Source: Microbacterium timonense
Lineage (GTDB): Bacteria; Actinomycetota; Actinomycetes; Actinomycetales; Microbacteriaceae
Direction of reading: 5' to 3'
Length of the DNA stretch: 64,000 nt
Assembly: GCF_900292075.1 (NCBI RefSeq)
Contig: NZ_OLMV01000001.1
Coordinates: 124,001 to 188,000 of the forward strand
This document shows, piece by piece, positions 24,897 to 33,897 of the stretch; positions within the stretch are counted from its first letter, which is position 1, and each line of letters begins with the position of its first letter. The position numbers were made by a program, and so were the translations under genes. A model generated the notes under the pieces. The model was not told where the DNA came from and searched no databases. It saw only the letters and a program-made list of their open reading frames with translations.

Positions 24897-26240
24897 TCAG
24901 CCGAGCGCGGCGAGCCACGCGTACGCGGGTGCCTCCCACTTGGCGTAGGCGTCGGGGTAGGCCGAGATCTGGACGGCCTGCGCCGCTTGCGCGAACGTGA
25001 GGTTCTGCCAGCCGGGGATGTCGAGCAGCCCGCGCGTGCGAGACCCGTTGGGGTCGGCGGGACCGCCGAAGAACACGCGCGTGGCGCGGGCCGCATCCTG
25101 CACCTCGGCGGTTGTGCCCCAGCCGTAGCTCGGGCGCTGCTGGAACAGGCCCTGTGAGTCGCGGTCGCCCCACGAGAGGTTGCGCAGTGACGACTCCTGC
25201 ATGGCGGTGCCCAGTGCGATGGCGATCCCGCGGTCGGACACACCGAGCTCGCGTCCGATGCGGATGATCAGCTGCGCGTTGCCGGCCTGCTCGCCGGACA
25301 GGCCGGCGACGTTCGTCGTGGCCGCCCCGGGGATCGCGATCGTCTGACCGGGGTAGATGATCGAGGAACGGTTGAGGCCGTTCGCCGCGAGGACCGCGTC
25401 GGTGGTCACACCGTATCGCCTCGCGATCGCACTGATGGTATCGCCGGTGCTGACCGTGTGGGTCCCCGCAGCGGGCGCGGGAGCCTGCGGAGCGGGAGCC
25501 TGCGGCGCAGGTGCGGGCGCGGCGGGAGTCGGGGGTGCGGGAGTGGATGCTGCGGCGCCGGCCGTGGGGATCTTGATGGCCTGGCCGGGGTAGATGATGG
25601 ACGACCAGCCGAGCCCGTTCGCTGCGAGGACGGCGTTCGTCGTGGTGCCGTGGCGACGCGCGATCGCGCTGATGGTGTCGCCACGCTGGACGGTGTACGT
25701 CGCCGCGGTGGTGGGCGGGGACGCCGGTGCCGACGGGGCCGCACCCGCCCCGGTGAGCCGGAGCACCTGACCGGGATAGATCGTGGTCGACCACCCGAGA
25801 CCGTTGAGTGCGAGCACGTCGGTGGTGCGCAGCCCGAAGCGTGCGGCTATGCGGCTCACCGTGTCTCCGCGCTGCACCGTGTACGACGTCGGTGCGGCCT
25901 CTGCGGCCGCTCGCGGTGCGGCCGACGTGACGGCGGCGAAGGCGGTGCCCACGGACCGCGGCAGGCCGACCACGGATGCCGTCACCGCACGAGGCACGCT
26001 CAGGGCGGCCGTCTTCACCCGCGGGATGTTCACCGCGGCGACGGGCGCCGCCGCCTTGCGCGCGGCGTCCGGCGACGCGGGGGACTGGTGCTGCTGTCCG
26101 GGCAGCTGCGCAGCATGGGCCGGAGCCGCGCACAGCGTCAGCGCGATCGATCCCGCGACGGCGATGGGGACGGTGCGCGCTCCCGCCGACGCGGCCGCCC
26201 ATCGCCGCTCTCGTCTGGTGATACTCCGAACCTGTCGCAC
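24897..26240 (-). CDS. Secreted LysM protein with C-terminal lytic-transglycosylase-like domain
   Basis: Probable peptidoglycan hydrolase outside the membrane. A long signal peptide (positive N-terminus, hydrophobic core, cleavage near AHA|AQLPG) is followed by three LysM peptidoglycan-binding repeats of about 45 residues (each with YTVQRGDT- or HTVSTGDT-like starts and IYPGQ ends), joined by Ala/Pro linkers. The C-terminal ~130 residues contain AMQESSLRNLSWGDRDSQGL and LFQQRPSYGWG, as in actinobacterial lytic-transglycosylase-like domains; the Glu in MQESS is the likely acid. GTG 26240 has GAGGGGGAAG upstream. It sits between the PASTA kinase and its likely substrate gene, which hints at kinase-linked wall remodelling. 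Confidence 0.88.
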   Translation of the reverse strand: MRQVRSITRRERRWAAASAGARTVPIAVAGSIALTLCAAPAHAAQLPGQQHQSPASPDAARKAAAPVAAVNIPRVKTAALSVPRAVTASVVGLPRSVGTAFAAVTSAAPRAAAEAAPTSYTVQRGDTVSRIAARFGLRTTDVLALNGLGWSTTIYPGQVLRLTGAGAAPSAPASPPTTAATYTVQRGDTISAIARRHGTTTNAVLAANGLGWSSIIYPGQAIKIPTAGAAASTPAPPTPAAPAPAPQAPAPQAPAPAAGTHTVSTGDTISAIARRYGVTTDAVLAANGLNRSSIIYPGQTIAIPGAATTNVAGLSGEQAGNAQLIIRIGRELGVSDRGIAIALGTAMQESSLRNLSWGDRDSQGLFQQRPSYGWGTTAEVQDAARATRVFFGGPADPNGSRTRGLLDIPGWQNLTFAQAAQAVQISAYPDAYAKWEAPAYAWLAALG

Positions 26241-26267
26241 GAGCTTCCCCCTCAGTCGACTCCCAAA

Positions 26268-26296
26268 ACCGTGTCACGGAAGCGAAATCATGTCAA
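26268..26296 (-). promoter_or_regulatory. Promoter of the LysM gene
   Basis: TTGACA on the minus strand (26296-26291), 17-nt spacer, then CACGGT (26273-26268). The leader of about 20 nt includes the ribosome site. Confidence 0.4.
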
Positions 26297-26382
26297 CGGG
26301 TGTTATAAGAAGTGACTCCTGTGATGGGTGTGACCGAAGTGACGCCGCGCCCGGCGGATGCGGATCTGAGATAGTGGCATGC

Positions 26383-26730
26383 GTGACCGACGACTCTTCG
26401 CGTTTCGAGACCGACTGGCTCACCCTTCCTGACCTCGTCGAGGCGCTGGGCGAACCGCTCGGCCGCGTCCGCCGCCTGCTGGACGAGTTCCACCTCGTCG
26501 GCTCTCGCCGGGACGGCGTGCTCAAGGTGCCGGCCGTCTTCATCGTCGACGGGCACCCGCTGCCTTCGTTGCGCGGCACCGTGTTCGTGCTGCACGATGC
26601 GGGATTCACCGATGACGAGGCCATCGACTGGCTGCTGACCCCCGAGGACACCATCGGTGCCGCGCCGATCGAGGCGCTGCTGGCGGGGCGCAAGAGCGAG
26701 GTGCGGCGAGTCGCGCGAACGCTCGCCTGA
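26383..26730 (+). CDS. Rv2175c-like DNA-binding protein, likely PknL substrate
   Basis: The 115-residue protein has a winged-helix-like N-terminus (WLTLPDLVEALGEPLGRVRR) and a C-terminal domain (GTVFVLHDAGFTDDEAIDWL, then SEVRRVARTLA) matching the Rv2175c family. In M. tuberculosis Rv2175c is phosphorylated by PknL, which blocks its DNA binding. The kinase PknL is encoded two genes away here. GTG 26383 is preferred because GATAGT ends 7 nt upstream (leaderless); GTG 26374 would add three residues. The N-terminal VTDDSSRFETDW region could hold the phosphosite, but the mycobacterial Thr9 context is not obvious. Target genes unknown. Confidence 0.85.
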   Translation: MTDDSSRFETDWLTLPDLVEALGEPLGRVRRLLDEFHLVGSRRDGVLKVPAVFIVDGHPLPSLRGTVFVLHDAGFTDDEAIDWLLTPEDTIGAAPIEALLAGRKSEVRRVARTLA

Positions 26731-26785
26731 CGCGCGAGGAGGCGCCGGCTCGCTGACGCGCGAGGCCGCGCGCGGTCGGGACGGC

Positions 26786-27880
26786 TCAGGTGGTGCGCAC
26801 CGTGGCGGCTCGGGCGAGGTCACGCAGCTCGCCGACTGCAGCGTTGCCCAGTCGGGCGCCCGAGAGCGCCCGGTCGGCTTCGTGGGCGTACGCGGCGATG
26901 AGCTGCTCGACGCGGTCGAGTGCGCCCGAATCGATGATCGTCTGCTGTAGGGCCGCGATCTGGGCGGCGTCCAGCGCCGGATCACCGATGAGCTCGTCGA
27001 CGATGCGGCGGGCGGGCGGGGCCAGCGCTTCGCGGGCATAGGCGATGAGCACCGTGCGCTTGCCCTCTCGGAGATCGTCACCCGACGGCTTGCCGGTCGC
27101 CGCCTCATCTCCGAAGACGCCGAGAACGTCGTCACGGAGCTGGAACGCCATTCCCAGCGGATGTCCGAAGGCGGCCAGCGCCGCGGCTTGACCCGCATCG
27201 GCTCCCGCAAGGGCCGCCCCGATCGCCAGCGGCTGCTGCACGCTGTAGCGGGCCGATTTGTACGAGGCGACGCGGAGCGCGCGTTCGGCATGCCGGTCGT
27301 CGGGTTCGCTGATGAACGCCGATTCCTCCGCGACGTCGAGGAACTGGCCGAGCGTGACCTCCCGCCGCATCAGCGCGTACTGGTGGCGGGCTGCCGCGGC
27401 GCGCTCGGGTGTGACCTCGGCCAGGCCCTCCTCGAGCAGGTCGTCGCTCCACGCCACGAGCAGGTCACCGACGAGGATGGCGGCCGAACGGCCGAAGGCG
27501 TCGGGATCGCCGAGCCAGCCCGACGCGCGGTGATCGGCGCCGAGTGCGCGATGGGTGGCGGGACGGCCGCGGCGGGTGTCGGAGTTGTCGATGAGGTCGT
27601 CATGCACCAGGGCGGCGGCGTGGAAGACCTCCAGTGCGGCGGCCGCGTCGACGACGGAGGCGATCACATCGCCACGAACCGCCGACGCCTCCTCCACAGC
27701 CCTCCACCCGGCGATGCAGAATCGGCCGCGCAAGCGTTTTCCGCCTTTGACCGCGTCTGCCGCGGCATCCGCGAAACGCAGCGCCTCAGGCCCCGCCTCG
27801 GCCAGCGCTGCGCGCTGAGCCGTGACGAACATGTCCACTCGCTGAGAAATGGCTTCGATCGGCTCTGCTCGGGCGGACAC
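26786..27880 (-). CDS. idsA: Polyprenyl diphosphate synthase (geranylgeranyl-type, IdsA2-like)
   Basis: Trans-prenyltransferase elongating allylic diphosphates with IPP. The first Asp-rich motif is DDLIDNSD (Asp94, Asp95, Asp98), the second LRDDVLGVFGD (Asp250, Asp251, Asp258); KRLRG and the RRG arginines after motif one are present. 364 residues. Chain length (C15-C20 versus longer) cannot be fixed; the mycobacterial neighbour of Rv2175c is idsA2 (Rv2173). GTG 27880 lies 6 nt after TAGGCT, so the mRNA is probably leaderless. It converges on the Rv2175c-like gene. Confidence 0.92.
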   Translation of the reverse strand: MSARAEPIEAISQRVDMFVTAQRAALAEAGPEALRFADAAADAVKGGKRLRGRFCIAGWRAVEEASAVRGDVIASVVDAAAALEVFHAAALVHDDLIDNSDTRRGRPATHRALGADHRASGWLGDPDAFGRSAAILVGDLLVAWSDDLLEEGLAEVTPERAAAARHQYALMRREVTLGQFLDVAEESAFISEPDDRHAERALRVASYKSARYSVQQPLAIGAALAGADAGQAAALAAFGHPLGMAFQLRDDVLGVFGDEAATGKPSGDDLREGKRTVLIAYAREALAPPARRIVDELIGDPALDAAQIAALQQTIIDSGALDRVEQLIAAYAHEADRALSGARLGNAAVGELRDLARAATVRTT

Positions 27881-27886
27881 GGGCCT

Positions 27887-27892
27887 AGCCTA
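27887..27892 (-). promoter_or_regulatory. idsA -10 box (leaderless)
   Basis: TAGGCT on the minus strand ends 6 nt before GTG 27880. Confidence 0.5.
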
Positions 27893-27944
27893 GTGAGGAA
27901 CGGCACGCGTACAATCGAGCCCACGGAAGTACAGAGGGGGATGC

Positions 27945-28313
27945 ATGCCACTCTCCGAACAGGAGCAGCGCCTGCTGGACGAGATGGAGCGCCATCTCAT
28001 GCGCAACGACGCGGATGTCGTCAGCGCGCCCCGCGACGGACGCACTCTGAGCTATCGCAACATCGTCTACGGCACGATTCTCGTGCTGCTGGGCCTCGGC
28101 GGTCTGATCGTCGGCGTCTCGCAGCAGCTCATCTTCGTCGGCGTCATCGGATTCGTCGTCATGCTCGGCGGAGTCATCCTCGCCGTCACGCCGGCCCGAG
28201 GACCCGGCAAGGCGCGCGTCGAGCCGGATCGGCCCGCCAAGGCGCGCAGCACCTCATCATCCTTCATGGATCGCATGAACGACCGTTGGGACAAGCGGCA
28301 GGGGGAGCGCTGA
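27945..28313 (+). CDS. DUF3040 membrane protein
   Basis: The 122-residue protein has the DUF3040 N-terminus (MPLSEQEQRLLDEMERHL) followed by two transmembrane helices (IVYGTILVLLGLGGLIVGV and LIFVGVIGFVVMLGGVIL) and a short basic tail. This family is found in actinobacteria, usually just upstream of the dcw cluster, as here. Function unknown. ATG 27945 follows AGAGGGGG; TACAAT at 27910-27915 is a likely -10 box. A classical terminator follows, separating it from mraZ. Confidence 0.88.
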   Translation: MPLSEQEQRLLDEMERHLMRNDADVVSAPRDGRTLSYRNIVYGTILVLLGLGGLIVGVSQQLIFVGVIGFVVMLGGVILAVTPARGPGKARVEPDRPAKARSTSSSFMDRMNDRWDKRQGER

Positions 28314-28342
28314 GCACCCCCACCCCCTGAGCCGAACACCAG

Positions 28343-28372
28343 AGCACCGACCTTCGGGTCGGTGCTTTTTTT
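28343..28372 (+). terminator. Rho-independent terminator after the DUF3040 gene
   Basis: AGCACCGACC, the tetraloop TTCG, and GGTCGGTGCT form a 10-bp stem running into a 7-T tract (28366-28372). This isolates the dcw cluster from upstream transcription. Confidence 0.92.
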
Positions 28373-28442
28373 GTGCCCACCGGGATCGTCGGCCCCGACG
28401 AGTGGGGCCGGTGAAGGGCAATCGGCACGAATTGATAGCAAA

Positions 28443-28468
28443 GTGGAGGAGAGTGGAGTAAAGTGGCG
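28443..28468 (+). promoter_or_regulatory. Putative MraZ operator: three GTGG repeats
   Basis: GTGGAG, GTGGAG and GTGGCG recur at 28443, 28453 and 28463, an exact 10-bp period that puts them on one DNA face, 40-66 bp before mraZ. MraZ proteins bind tandem GTGG-type repeats in front of their own operon, so this is probably the autoregulatory site. Confidence 0.6.
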
Positions 28469-28508
28469 GACATCCCGGGGGGCCGAGCGAAGGGGGAGTG
28501 ATGTACCG

Positions 28509-28940
28509 ATGCTTTTGGGCACGCACACTCCGAAGCTCGACGACAAGGGTCGCGTCATCCTTCCGGCGAAATTCCGCGACGACCTGGGCGGAGGCGTCGT
28601 CGTGACGCGCGGACAGGATCGCTGCCTCTACGTGTTCAGCGAGCAGGAGTTCGAGCGGGTGCACGACCGCATCCGGGAAGCGCCGCTGGCCAACAAGCAG
28701 GCCCGGGACTTCCTGCGCATGTTCCTCTCCGGCGCCAGCGCCGAGAAGCCCGACAGCCAGAACCGCATCACCATCCCCCCTCCGCTGCGCACCTATGCCG
28801 GCCTGGAGCGAGACCTCGTCGTCACCGGCGTGGGCGCTCACGCCGAGATCTGGGATGCCGCTGCGTGGAACGCCTACGCAGAAGCCAACGAAGAGAGTTA
28901 TGCCGAGCTGGAGCAGGAGGTGATTCCGGGCCTGTTCTGA
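28509..28940 (+). CDS. mraZ: Transcriptional regulator MraZ
   Basis: First gene of the dcw cluster; a ring-forming DNA-binding protein that represses its own operon. Both SpoVT-AbrB-like halves are seen: [17 protein letters not shown] and [17 protein letters not shown]. 143 residues, normal length. ATG 28509 is 11 nt after GGGGGAG. Three 10-bp-spaced GTGG repeats upstream are the likely operator. A 103-nt spacer with an inverted repeat (CCCTCGGCC at 28943, GGCCGAGGG at 29019) separates it from rsmH and could regulate the next gene. Confidence 0.96.
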   Translation: MLLGTHTPKLDDKGRVILPAKFRDDLGGGVVVTRGQDRCLYVFSEQEFERVHDRIREAPLANKQARDFLRMFLSGASAEKPDSQNRITIPPPLRTYAGLERDLVVTGVGAHAEIWDAAAWNAYAEANEESYAELEQEVIPGLF

Positions 28941-29043
28941 GGCCCTCGGCCGTGACTCCCAGCCGCTGCCGCCCTGACGCCACTTCCCCGGTGCCAGGTC
29001 GAAGCGGATGGGGATCAGGGCCGAGGGATCATCCCCGCCGATC

Positions 29044-29997
29044 ATGAACCTCCACGAGATCCACACCCCGGTGATGCTCGAGCGCTGCATCGAACTGCTG
29101 GCGCCCGCCCTGCAGCGCGACGGCGCCGTGTTCGTCGATGCCACACTCGGCATGGGCGGCCACTCCGAGGCGTTCCTCGAGCGCTTCCCCGGTCTGCGGC
29201 TGGTGGGACTCGACCGCGACACCGACGCGCTGCGGATCGCGGGGGAGCGCCTGGCCCGCTTCGGCGATCGCGTGACGCTCGTGCACACCGTCTACGACGG
29301 GATCGCGGATGCGCTGGCCTCGGAAGGGTTCCCGGCCGCTGATGGGATCCTGTTCGACCTGGGTGTCTCGTCGCTGCAGCTCGACGTGGCCGACCGTGGC
29401 TTCGCGTACGCGCAGGATGCCCCGCTGGACATGCGCATGGACCAGTCCGCAGGCACGACCGCCGCCGACATCCTGGCGACATACGGAGAAGGAGATCTCC
29501 GCCGGATCTTCGAGCGCTATGGCGAGGAGAAGCTCGCGGGGCGTTACGCGCGAGCCATCATCGCGGCTCGCGCGCAGGCGCCGATCGAGCGCTCCGGCCG
29601 CTTGGTCGAGATCCTTCAAGCCGCCACGCCGGCTGCGGCGCAGCGCACCGGCCATCCCGCCAAGCGGGTGTTCCAGGCGCTCCGCATCGAGGTGAACCGT
29701 GAACTCTCGGTCCTCGAGCGGGCGATCCCGGCGGCCCTCGGCATCCTGCCGGTCGGCGGGCGGATCGTGGTGCTGTCGTACCAGTCGCTGGAGGACCGGC
29801 TCGTCAAGCGCGCGTTCGCCGAGGCGTCCGCCTCGACGGCTCCGAGGGGGCTGCCGGTCGAGCTGCCCGAGCACGCCCCCAGGTTCCGGCTTCTGGTCAA
29901 GGGAGCGGAGCTCGCCACGGACGAAGAGCGCGCGGTGAATCCGCGCGCGACCCCGGTGCGTCTGCGCGCCGCCGAGCGAATGAGGGAAGACGCATGA
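29044..29997 (+). CDS. rsmH: 16S rRNA (cytosine(1402)-N(4))-methyltransferase
   Basis: SAM-dependent methyltransferase (MraW) acting on C1402 of 16S rRNA. Family blocks: [66 protein letters not shown], and [17 protein letters not shown], then [18 protein letters not shown]. 317 residues. ATG 29044 is placed just before the conserved start [11 protein letters not shown]; an upstream in-frame ATG (29008) would add 12 unconserved residues. Its last bases (ATGA) overlap the start of the ftsL-like gene. Confidence 0.97.
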   Translation: MNLHEIHTPVMLERCIELLAPALQRDGAVFVDATLGMGGHSEAFLERFPGLRLVGLDRDTDALRIAGERLARFGDRVTLVHTVYDGIADALASEGFPAADGILFDLGVSSLQLDVADRGFAYAQDAPLDMRMDQSAGTTAADILATYGEGDLRRIFERYGEEKLAGRYARAIIAARAQAPIERSGRLVEILQAATPAAAQRTGHPAKRVFQALRIEVNRELSVLERAIPAALGILPVGGRIVVLSYQSLEDRLVKRAFAEASASTAPRGLPVELPEHAPRFRLLVKGAELATDEERAVNPRATPVRLRAAERMREDA

Positions 29998-30620
29998 GCC
30001 CGACCGTGCGCACGTCGGCCGCGCCCATCCTCACGGGCTCCACGGCTCCACGCCTGAACGGCGTCCCGGCGCCCGACCGTGGCGGCGTCCCCGGTCGTCG
30101 CCTGCGCGCGGTCGACGCGCCGGCGCGTCGCCGGCGTCCCAAGCTCTTCTACGGCGTCGTCGCGGTGCTGGGCGCGTTCCTCATCGCCGGTGCCCAGATG
30201 GCGTTGTCGATCATGACCACGCAGGGGACGTACGAGCTGGCGGCGCTGGCGAAGGAGCAGCGCGATCTCACCTACGAGAAGCAGATCCTCTACGACGACG
30301 TCGCGGGACTGAGCTCGCCCCAGTACCTCGCCGCCAACGCGGCGGCGCTGGGCATGGTCATCAACGAGGCTCCCAGCTACCTGCGCCTGAGCGACGGTGC
30401 GATCCTCGGTCCGTCCGAGGTCGCGATGGGCTCCTCCTCGGTCGATGCGATCGGCAGGGGCGCCGTGGCTAACTCCCTCATCACCGATACGCCATTGGTC
30501 ACCGTTCCCGACGCGACGATCGACGGGCTGCCGGTCGATGCGGATGACGCCGCAGACGGCGGAGTGGGGAACACACCGCCACCGATCACCGACGGACTGC
30601 CCACTCCCAGCACACACTGA
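29994..30620 (+). CDS. ftsL: FtsL-like bitopic cell-division protein
   Basis: At the ftsL position of the cluster, overlapping rsmH by 4 nt. The 208-residue protein has a basic, Pro-rich cytoplasmic N-terminus, one transmembrane helix (about 52-75; [21 protein letters not shown]) and a short extracellular coiled coil ([20 protein letters not shown]), the FtsL/DivIC plan for binding the FtsQ-FtsB complex and FtsI/FtsW. The longer C-terminal tail (about 80 residues, acidic and Pro-rich) is beyond the minimal FtsL. Sequence identity in this family is always low, so the call rests on topology and position. Confidence 0.75.
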   Translation: MSPTVRTSAAPILTGSTAPRLNGVPAPDRGGVPGRRLRAVDAPARRRRPKLFYGVVAVLGAFLIAGAQMALSIMTTQGTYELAALAKEQRDLTYEKQILYDDVAGLSSPQYLAANAAALGMVINEAPSYLRLSDGAILGPSEVAMGSSSVDAIGRGAVANSLITDTPLVTVPDATIDGLPVDADDAADGGVGNTPPPITDGLPTPSTH

Positions 30621-30666
30621 ACCCACGGCATCCACATCCGGACCGAGACTGAGGCGCACAGACGCA

Positions 30667-32454
30667 ATGACGACACGAAGCACCCGCAGCCCCCGCCGCC
30701 GGACCGTCGTGGCACTCGCCGTGGTGCTGGCGGTGCTCGCGGGATTCATCGTCCGCCTCGTCGATATCCAGGTGGTCAACGCCGACGACCACATCAAGGA
30801 CTCGATGGATGCCGCGTTCGCCGGCTCCCAGAAGCTGTACGGCGCGCGCGGCTCGATCGTGGATGAGAACGGGCAGACGCTCGCCGGCAGCATCCTCCAG
30901 TACGACTGCCAGCTCGATCCGCTGCTCATCACGCAGATCGACGGGCTGGTGCTCGAGAAGAAGTCGGAGGCGCGGCTGTGGGAGCAGGTCTCGCAGGACG
31001 TCGCCGAGATCACCGGGCAGACCCCCGAAGAGGTGCGTGCGATCGTCGGTCAGGCCCTCGCCGATAACCCCGAGTCACGGTGGGCGAAGCTGGAGAACGG
31101 CGTCTCGACCGAGCAGTTCCGCGCTCTGGCCGATCTGAAGATGCCGTACATCACGTGCAACTCGCATCCTGCCCGGGCGTACCCCGACGGCGCGGTGGGG
31201 GGCAACCTCGTCGGCTTCATGGGCACGGACGGCGAGGCTCTCGAGGGACTCGAGCTCTCGCAGAACGACTGCCTCGCCGCGACCGACGGGGAACGCACGT
31301 ACGAGAAGGGCAAGGACGGGGTCGTCATCCCGGGCACCGAGCGCGAGACGCCGGCGACCGACGGCGGGACGCTCCAGCTCACGATCAACCGTGACCTGAA
31401 CTGGTATCTCCAGCAGCTCATCGCCGAGCAGACGCAGAACATGGCCGCACAGCACGGCGCGATCCTCGTGTACGAGGTGAAGACCGGCAAGGTCCGCGCG
31501 GCGGCCGAGTACCCCACGATCGACCCGAACGATGTCGACGGAACCCCCGACCCGGATGACCGCGCGAGCCGCATCTTCCGCGACTGGTTCGAGCCCGGCT
31601 CGACGTTCAAGGGCCTCACTGCCGCCACCGTGATCGACGCGGGCGGACAGACGCCGCAGTCGACGGTGGTGGCGTCCGGTCTGGAGAACTTCCCCAACGG
31701 CGCACGGGTGCGCGACTCGTTCCAGCATCCCGCGTACGAGTACACGCTCACAGGAGTGCTCATCGACTCGTCGAACGCGGGTATCTCCAAGTTCAGCGAG
31801 AAAGTCGACAAGCAGACCCGGTACGACTACTTCCAACGCTTCGGCATCGGGCAGGGCACGAACTCCGGTTACCCGGACGAGCGGAGCGGTCTCATCAATC
31901 CCGCGAACGAGTGGGGCGCCCAGACGACGTACAACACCTCGTTCGGCCAAGGCGTGACGACCACGATGCCCGAGCTCGCCCGCGCGTACGGCGCCCTCGT
32001 CAACAACGGCGTCAAGATGCCGCTTCAGATCATCGAGTCCTGCACCAAAGCCGACGGCACGGTGATCAAGCCCGACGTCGCCGAACCGGAGCAGGTGATC
32101 AGCCCCGAGACCTCCGCGCAGATGCGCACGATGCTCGAGAACGTCTTCCTGCAGGCGCCGTACGCCAAGACCGTCGAGATCCCCGGCTACCGCATCGGCG
32201 GCAAGACGGGAACGGGCGAGAAGAGCGACGGGAACGGGCACTACAAGCAGGGCGTGTACTACACGACGATGGTCGGTTTCGCCCCCGCCGACGACCCCGA
32301 GTACGTCGTCGTGGTCACCCTCGATGAGCCGACGAAGGTAACATCGTCTGCGGCCAACGCGACCGCGTTCCAGAAGGCGATGACCCAGGTTCTGAAGACC
32401 TATCGCGTCATGCCCTCGACGACGTCGCCGGAGCTGCTGCCCAAGTTCGGGTAG
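30667..32454 (+). CDS. ftsI: Septal peptidoglycan transpeptidase (penicillin-binding protein FtsI/PbpB)
   Basis: Class B PBP that cross-links septal peptidoglycan together with FtsW. One N-terminal transmembrane helix (about 12-34), a dimerisation domain, then the transpeptidase domain: active-site Ser312 in GSTFK, SSN motif in DSSNAGISK, and KTG at 513-515 (GGKTGTGE). 595 residues, no PASTA domains. ATG 30667 is 46 nt after the ftsL-like gene. Its TAG stop begins TAGTCT (32452-32457), a possible -10 box for murF. The usual next gene, murE, is missing. Confidence 0.95.
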   Translation: MTTRSTRSPRRRTVVALAVVLAVLAGFIVRLVDIQVVNADDHIKDSMDAAFAGSQKLYGARGSIVDENGQTLAGSILQYDCQLDPLLITQIDGLVLEKKSEARLWEQVSQDVAEITGQTPEEVRAIVGQALADNPESRWAKLENGVSTEQFRALADLKMPYITCNSHPARAYPDGAVGGNLVGFMGTDGEALEGLELSQNDCLAATDGERTYEKGKDGVVIPGTERETPATDGGTLQLTINRDLNWYLQQLIAEQTQNMAAQHGAILVYEVKTGKVRAAAEYPTIDPNDVDGTPDPDDRASRIFRDWFEPGSTFKGLTAATVIDAGGQTPQSTVVASGLENFPNGARVRDSFQHPAYEYTLTGVLIDSSNAGISKFSEKVDKQTRYDYFQRFGIGQGTNSGYPDERSGLINPANEWGAQTTYNTSFGQGVTTTMPELARAYGALVNNGVKMPLQIIESCTKADGTVIKPDVAEPEQVISPETSAQMRTMLENVFLQAPYAKTVEIPGYRIGGKTGTGEKSDGNGHYKQGVYYTTMVGFAPADDPEYVVVVTLDEPTKVTSSAANATAFQKAMTQVLKTYRVMPSTTSPELLPKFG

Positions 32455-32481
32455 TCTCCCGAGCTTCCGGAGTACCCCCAC

Positions 32482-33897
32482 ATGATCCCGCTCAATATCG
32501 CCGAGATCGCCCATGCCGTGTCGGGCGAGGTGCACCTCGCCGGCGACGACACCCTCGACACCGTGATCTCGGGGACGGTCGACACCGACTCCCGCCTGAT
32601 CGACGCCGGCGGGGTGTTCGTTGCAAAGCCCGGGGAGGAGACGGACGGGCACCTGTTCGTCGACGCTGCGGTCGAGCGCGGCGCGGTCCTCGCGATCGTG
32701 GAGCGGCGGGTCCCGGCCGCGGTGACCCAGATCGTCGTGGCCGATGCGGTCGCGGCCCTCGCCGACCTCGCCCGCGACGTGGTTCGCCGTGCGCGTGCGG
32801 CCGGGGACCTCCAGGTGGTCGGCATCACCGGGTCCAACGGCAAGACGACCACCAAGAACCTGCTGGCCCGCATCCTCGAAGGCGAAGGGGAGACCGTCGC
32901 CCCGCGTGCGTCTTTCAACAACGAGGTGGGCGCGCCGCTCACGATGCTGCGCGTCACCGCGGCCACGAAGTACCTCGTCAGCGAGTTCGGTGCGAGCGGC
33001 CCCGGTGCGATCGCGCGCCTGGCGGGCCTGGTGGACCCCGATGTCTCCATCGTGCTCATGGTCGGGATGGCGCATGCCGGCGGCTTCGGTGGGATCGAAG
33101 GGACCTTCCACGCGAAGTCCGAGCTGGTGAAGGCGCTGCGCGAGGGCGGCGTGGCGGTGCTCAACGCCGACGACGCGCGTGTCGCGGCGATGGCCGCCCT
33201 CGCCGCTGAGCGCGGTGCGACGGTGCGCTGGTTCGGCCGTGGGCCCGGCGCCACGGACGTGCGCGCCGATGACGTCGTGGTGACGGCATCCGGGACCTCC
33301 TTCACCGTCACCGTCGACGGCGTCTCGCTCCCGTTGCGCCTGCGCGTGCTCGGCGAGCACCATGTCATGAACGCGCTGGCCGCCCTCACCGCAGCCACGA
33401 CGCTGGGCGTGTCCCCGGCGGATGCCGTCGCGCGGCTGGAGACCGTGGAGATCGCCGAGCGCTGGCGCATGCAGCCGCTCGGCTCGGACCGGGTGCGCAT
33501 CATCAACGACGCCTACAACGCCAGCCCCGATTCCATGGCGGCGGCCCTGCGCACCCTCGCCCAGATCACCGGCCCCGGAGAGCGCACGGTCGCCGTGCTC
33601 GGCGCCATGAGCGAGCTGGGCGAGTACTCCGAGGAGGAGCACGACCGGATCGGGCTGCTCGCCGTGCGTCTCGGCATCCAGCGCATCGTCGTCGTCGGCG
33701 ACGACGCCCGCCGCATGTACCTCGAAGCGGTCGCACAGGGATCGTGGGACAACGAGGCGGTGTTCTTCTCGACAGCCGACGAAGCCTTCACATACCTGCA
33801 GGGCGAGCTGCGCGACGGCGACCGCGTGCTCGTGAAGTCGTCGAACTCCGCCGGCCTGAGGTTCCTCGGCGATCGTCTGGGAGAATCGTTCTCGTGA
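32482..33897 (+). CDS. murF: UDP-N-acetylmuramoyl-tripeptide--D-alanyl-D-alanine ligase
   Basis: Cytosolic Mur ligase adding D-Ala-D-Ala to the UDP-MurNAc tripeptide. ATP-binding GSNGKTT at residues 117-123, FNNEVGAPLTMLR, EFGASGPGAIARL, the NADD loop, and NDAYNASPDSM in the C-terminal domain are typical of MurF and distinguish it from MurE. 471 residues. ATG 32482 follows CCGGAG. It lies 27 nt after ftsI and overlaps mraY by 4 nt (GTGA), so murF-mraY-murD-ftsW form a tightly coupled run. Confidence 0.97.
   Translation: MIPLNIAEIAHAVSGEVHLAGDDTLDTVISGTVDTDSRLIDAGGVFVAKPGEETDGHLFVDAAVERGAVLAIVERRVPAAVTQIVVADAVAALADLARDVVRRARAAGDLQVVGITGSNGKTTTKNLLARILEGEGETVAPRASFNNEVGAPLTMLRVTAATKYLVSEFGASGPGAIARLAGLVDPDVSIVLMVGMAHAGGFGGIEGTFHAKSELVKALREGGVAVLNADDARVAAMAALAAERGATVRWFGRGPGATDVRADDVVVTASGTSFTVTVDGVSLPLRLRVLGEHHVMNALAALTAATTLGVSPADAVARLETVEIAERWRMQPLGSDRVRIINDAYNASPDSMAAALRTLAQITGPGERTVAVLGAMSELGEYSEEEHDRIGLLAVRLGIQRIVVVGDDARRMYLEAVAQGSWDNEAVFFSTADEAFTYLQGELRDGDRVLVKSSNSAGLRFLGDRLGESFS

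Noticed and set aside
26241-26382. Possible c-di-AMP (ydaO) riboswitch before the LysM gene
   Set aside because: Actinobacterial wall-hydrolase genes sometimes have one, but the leader from the best promoter is only about 20 nt and no ydaO core was recognised.
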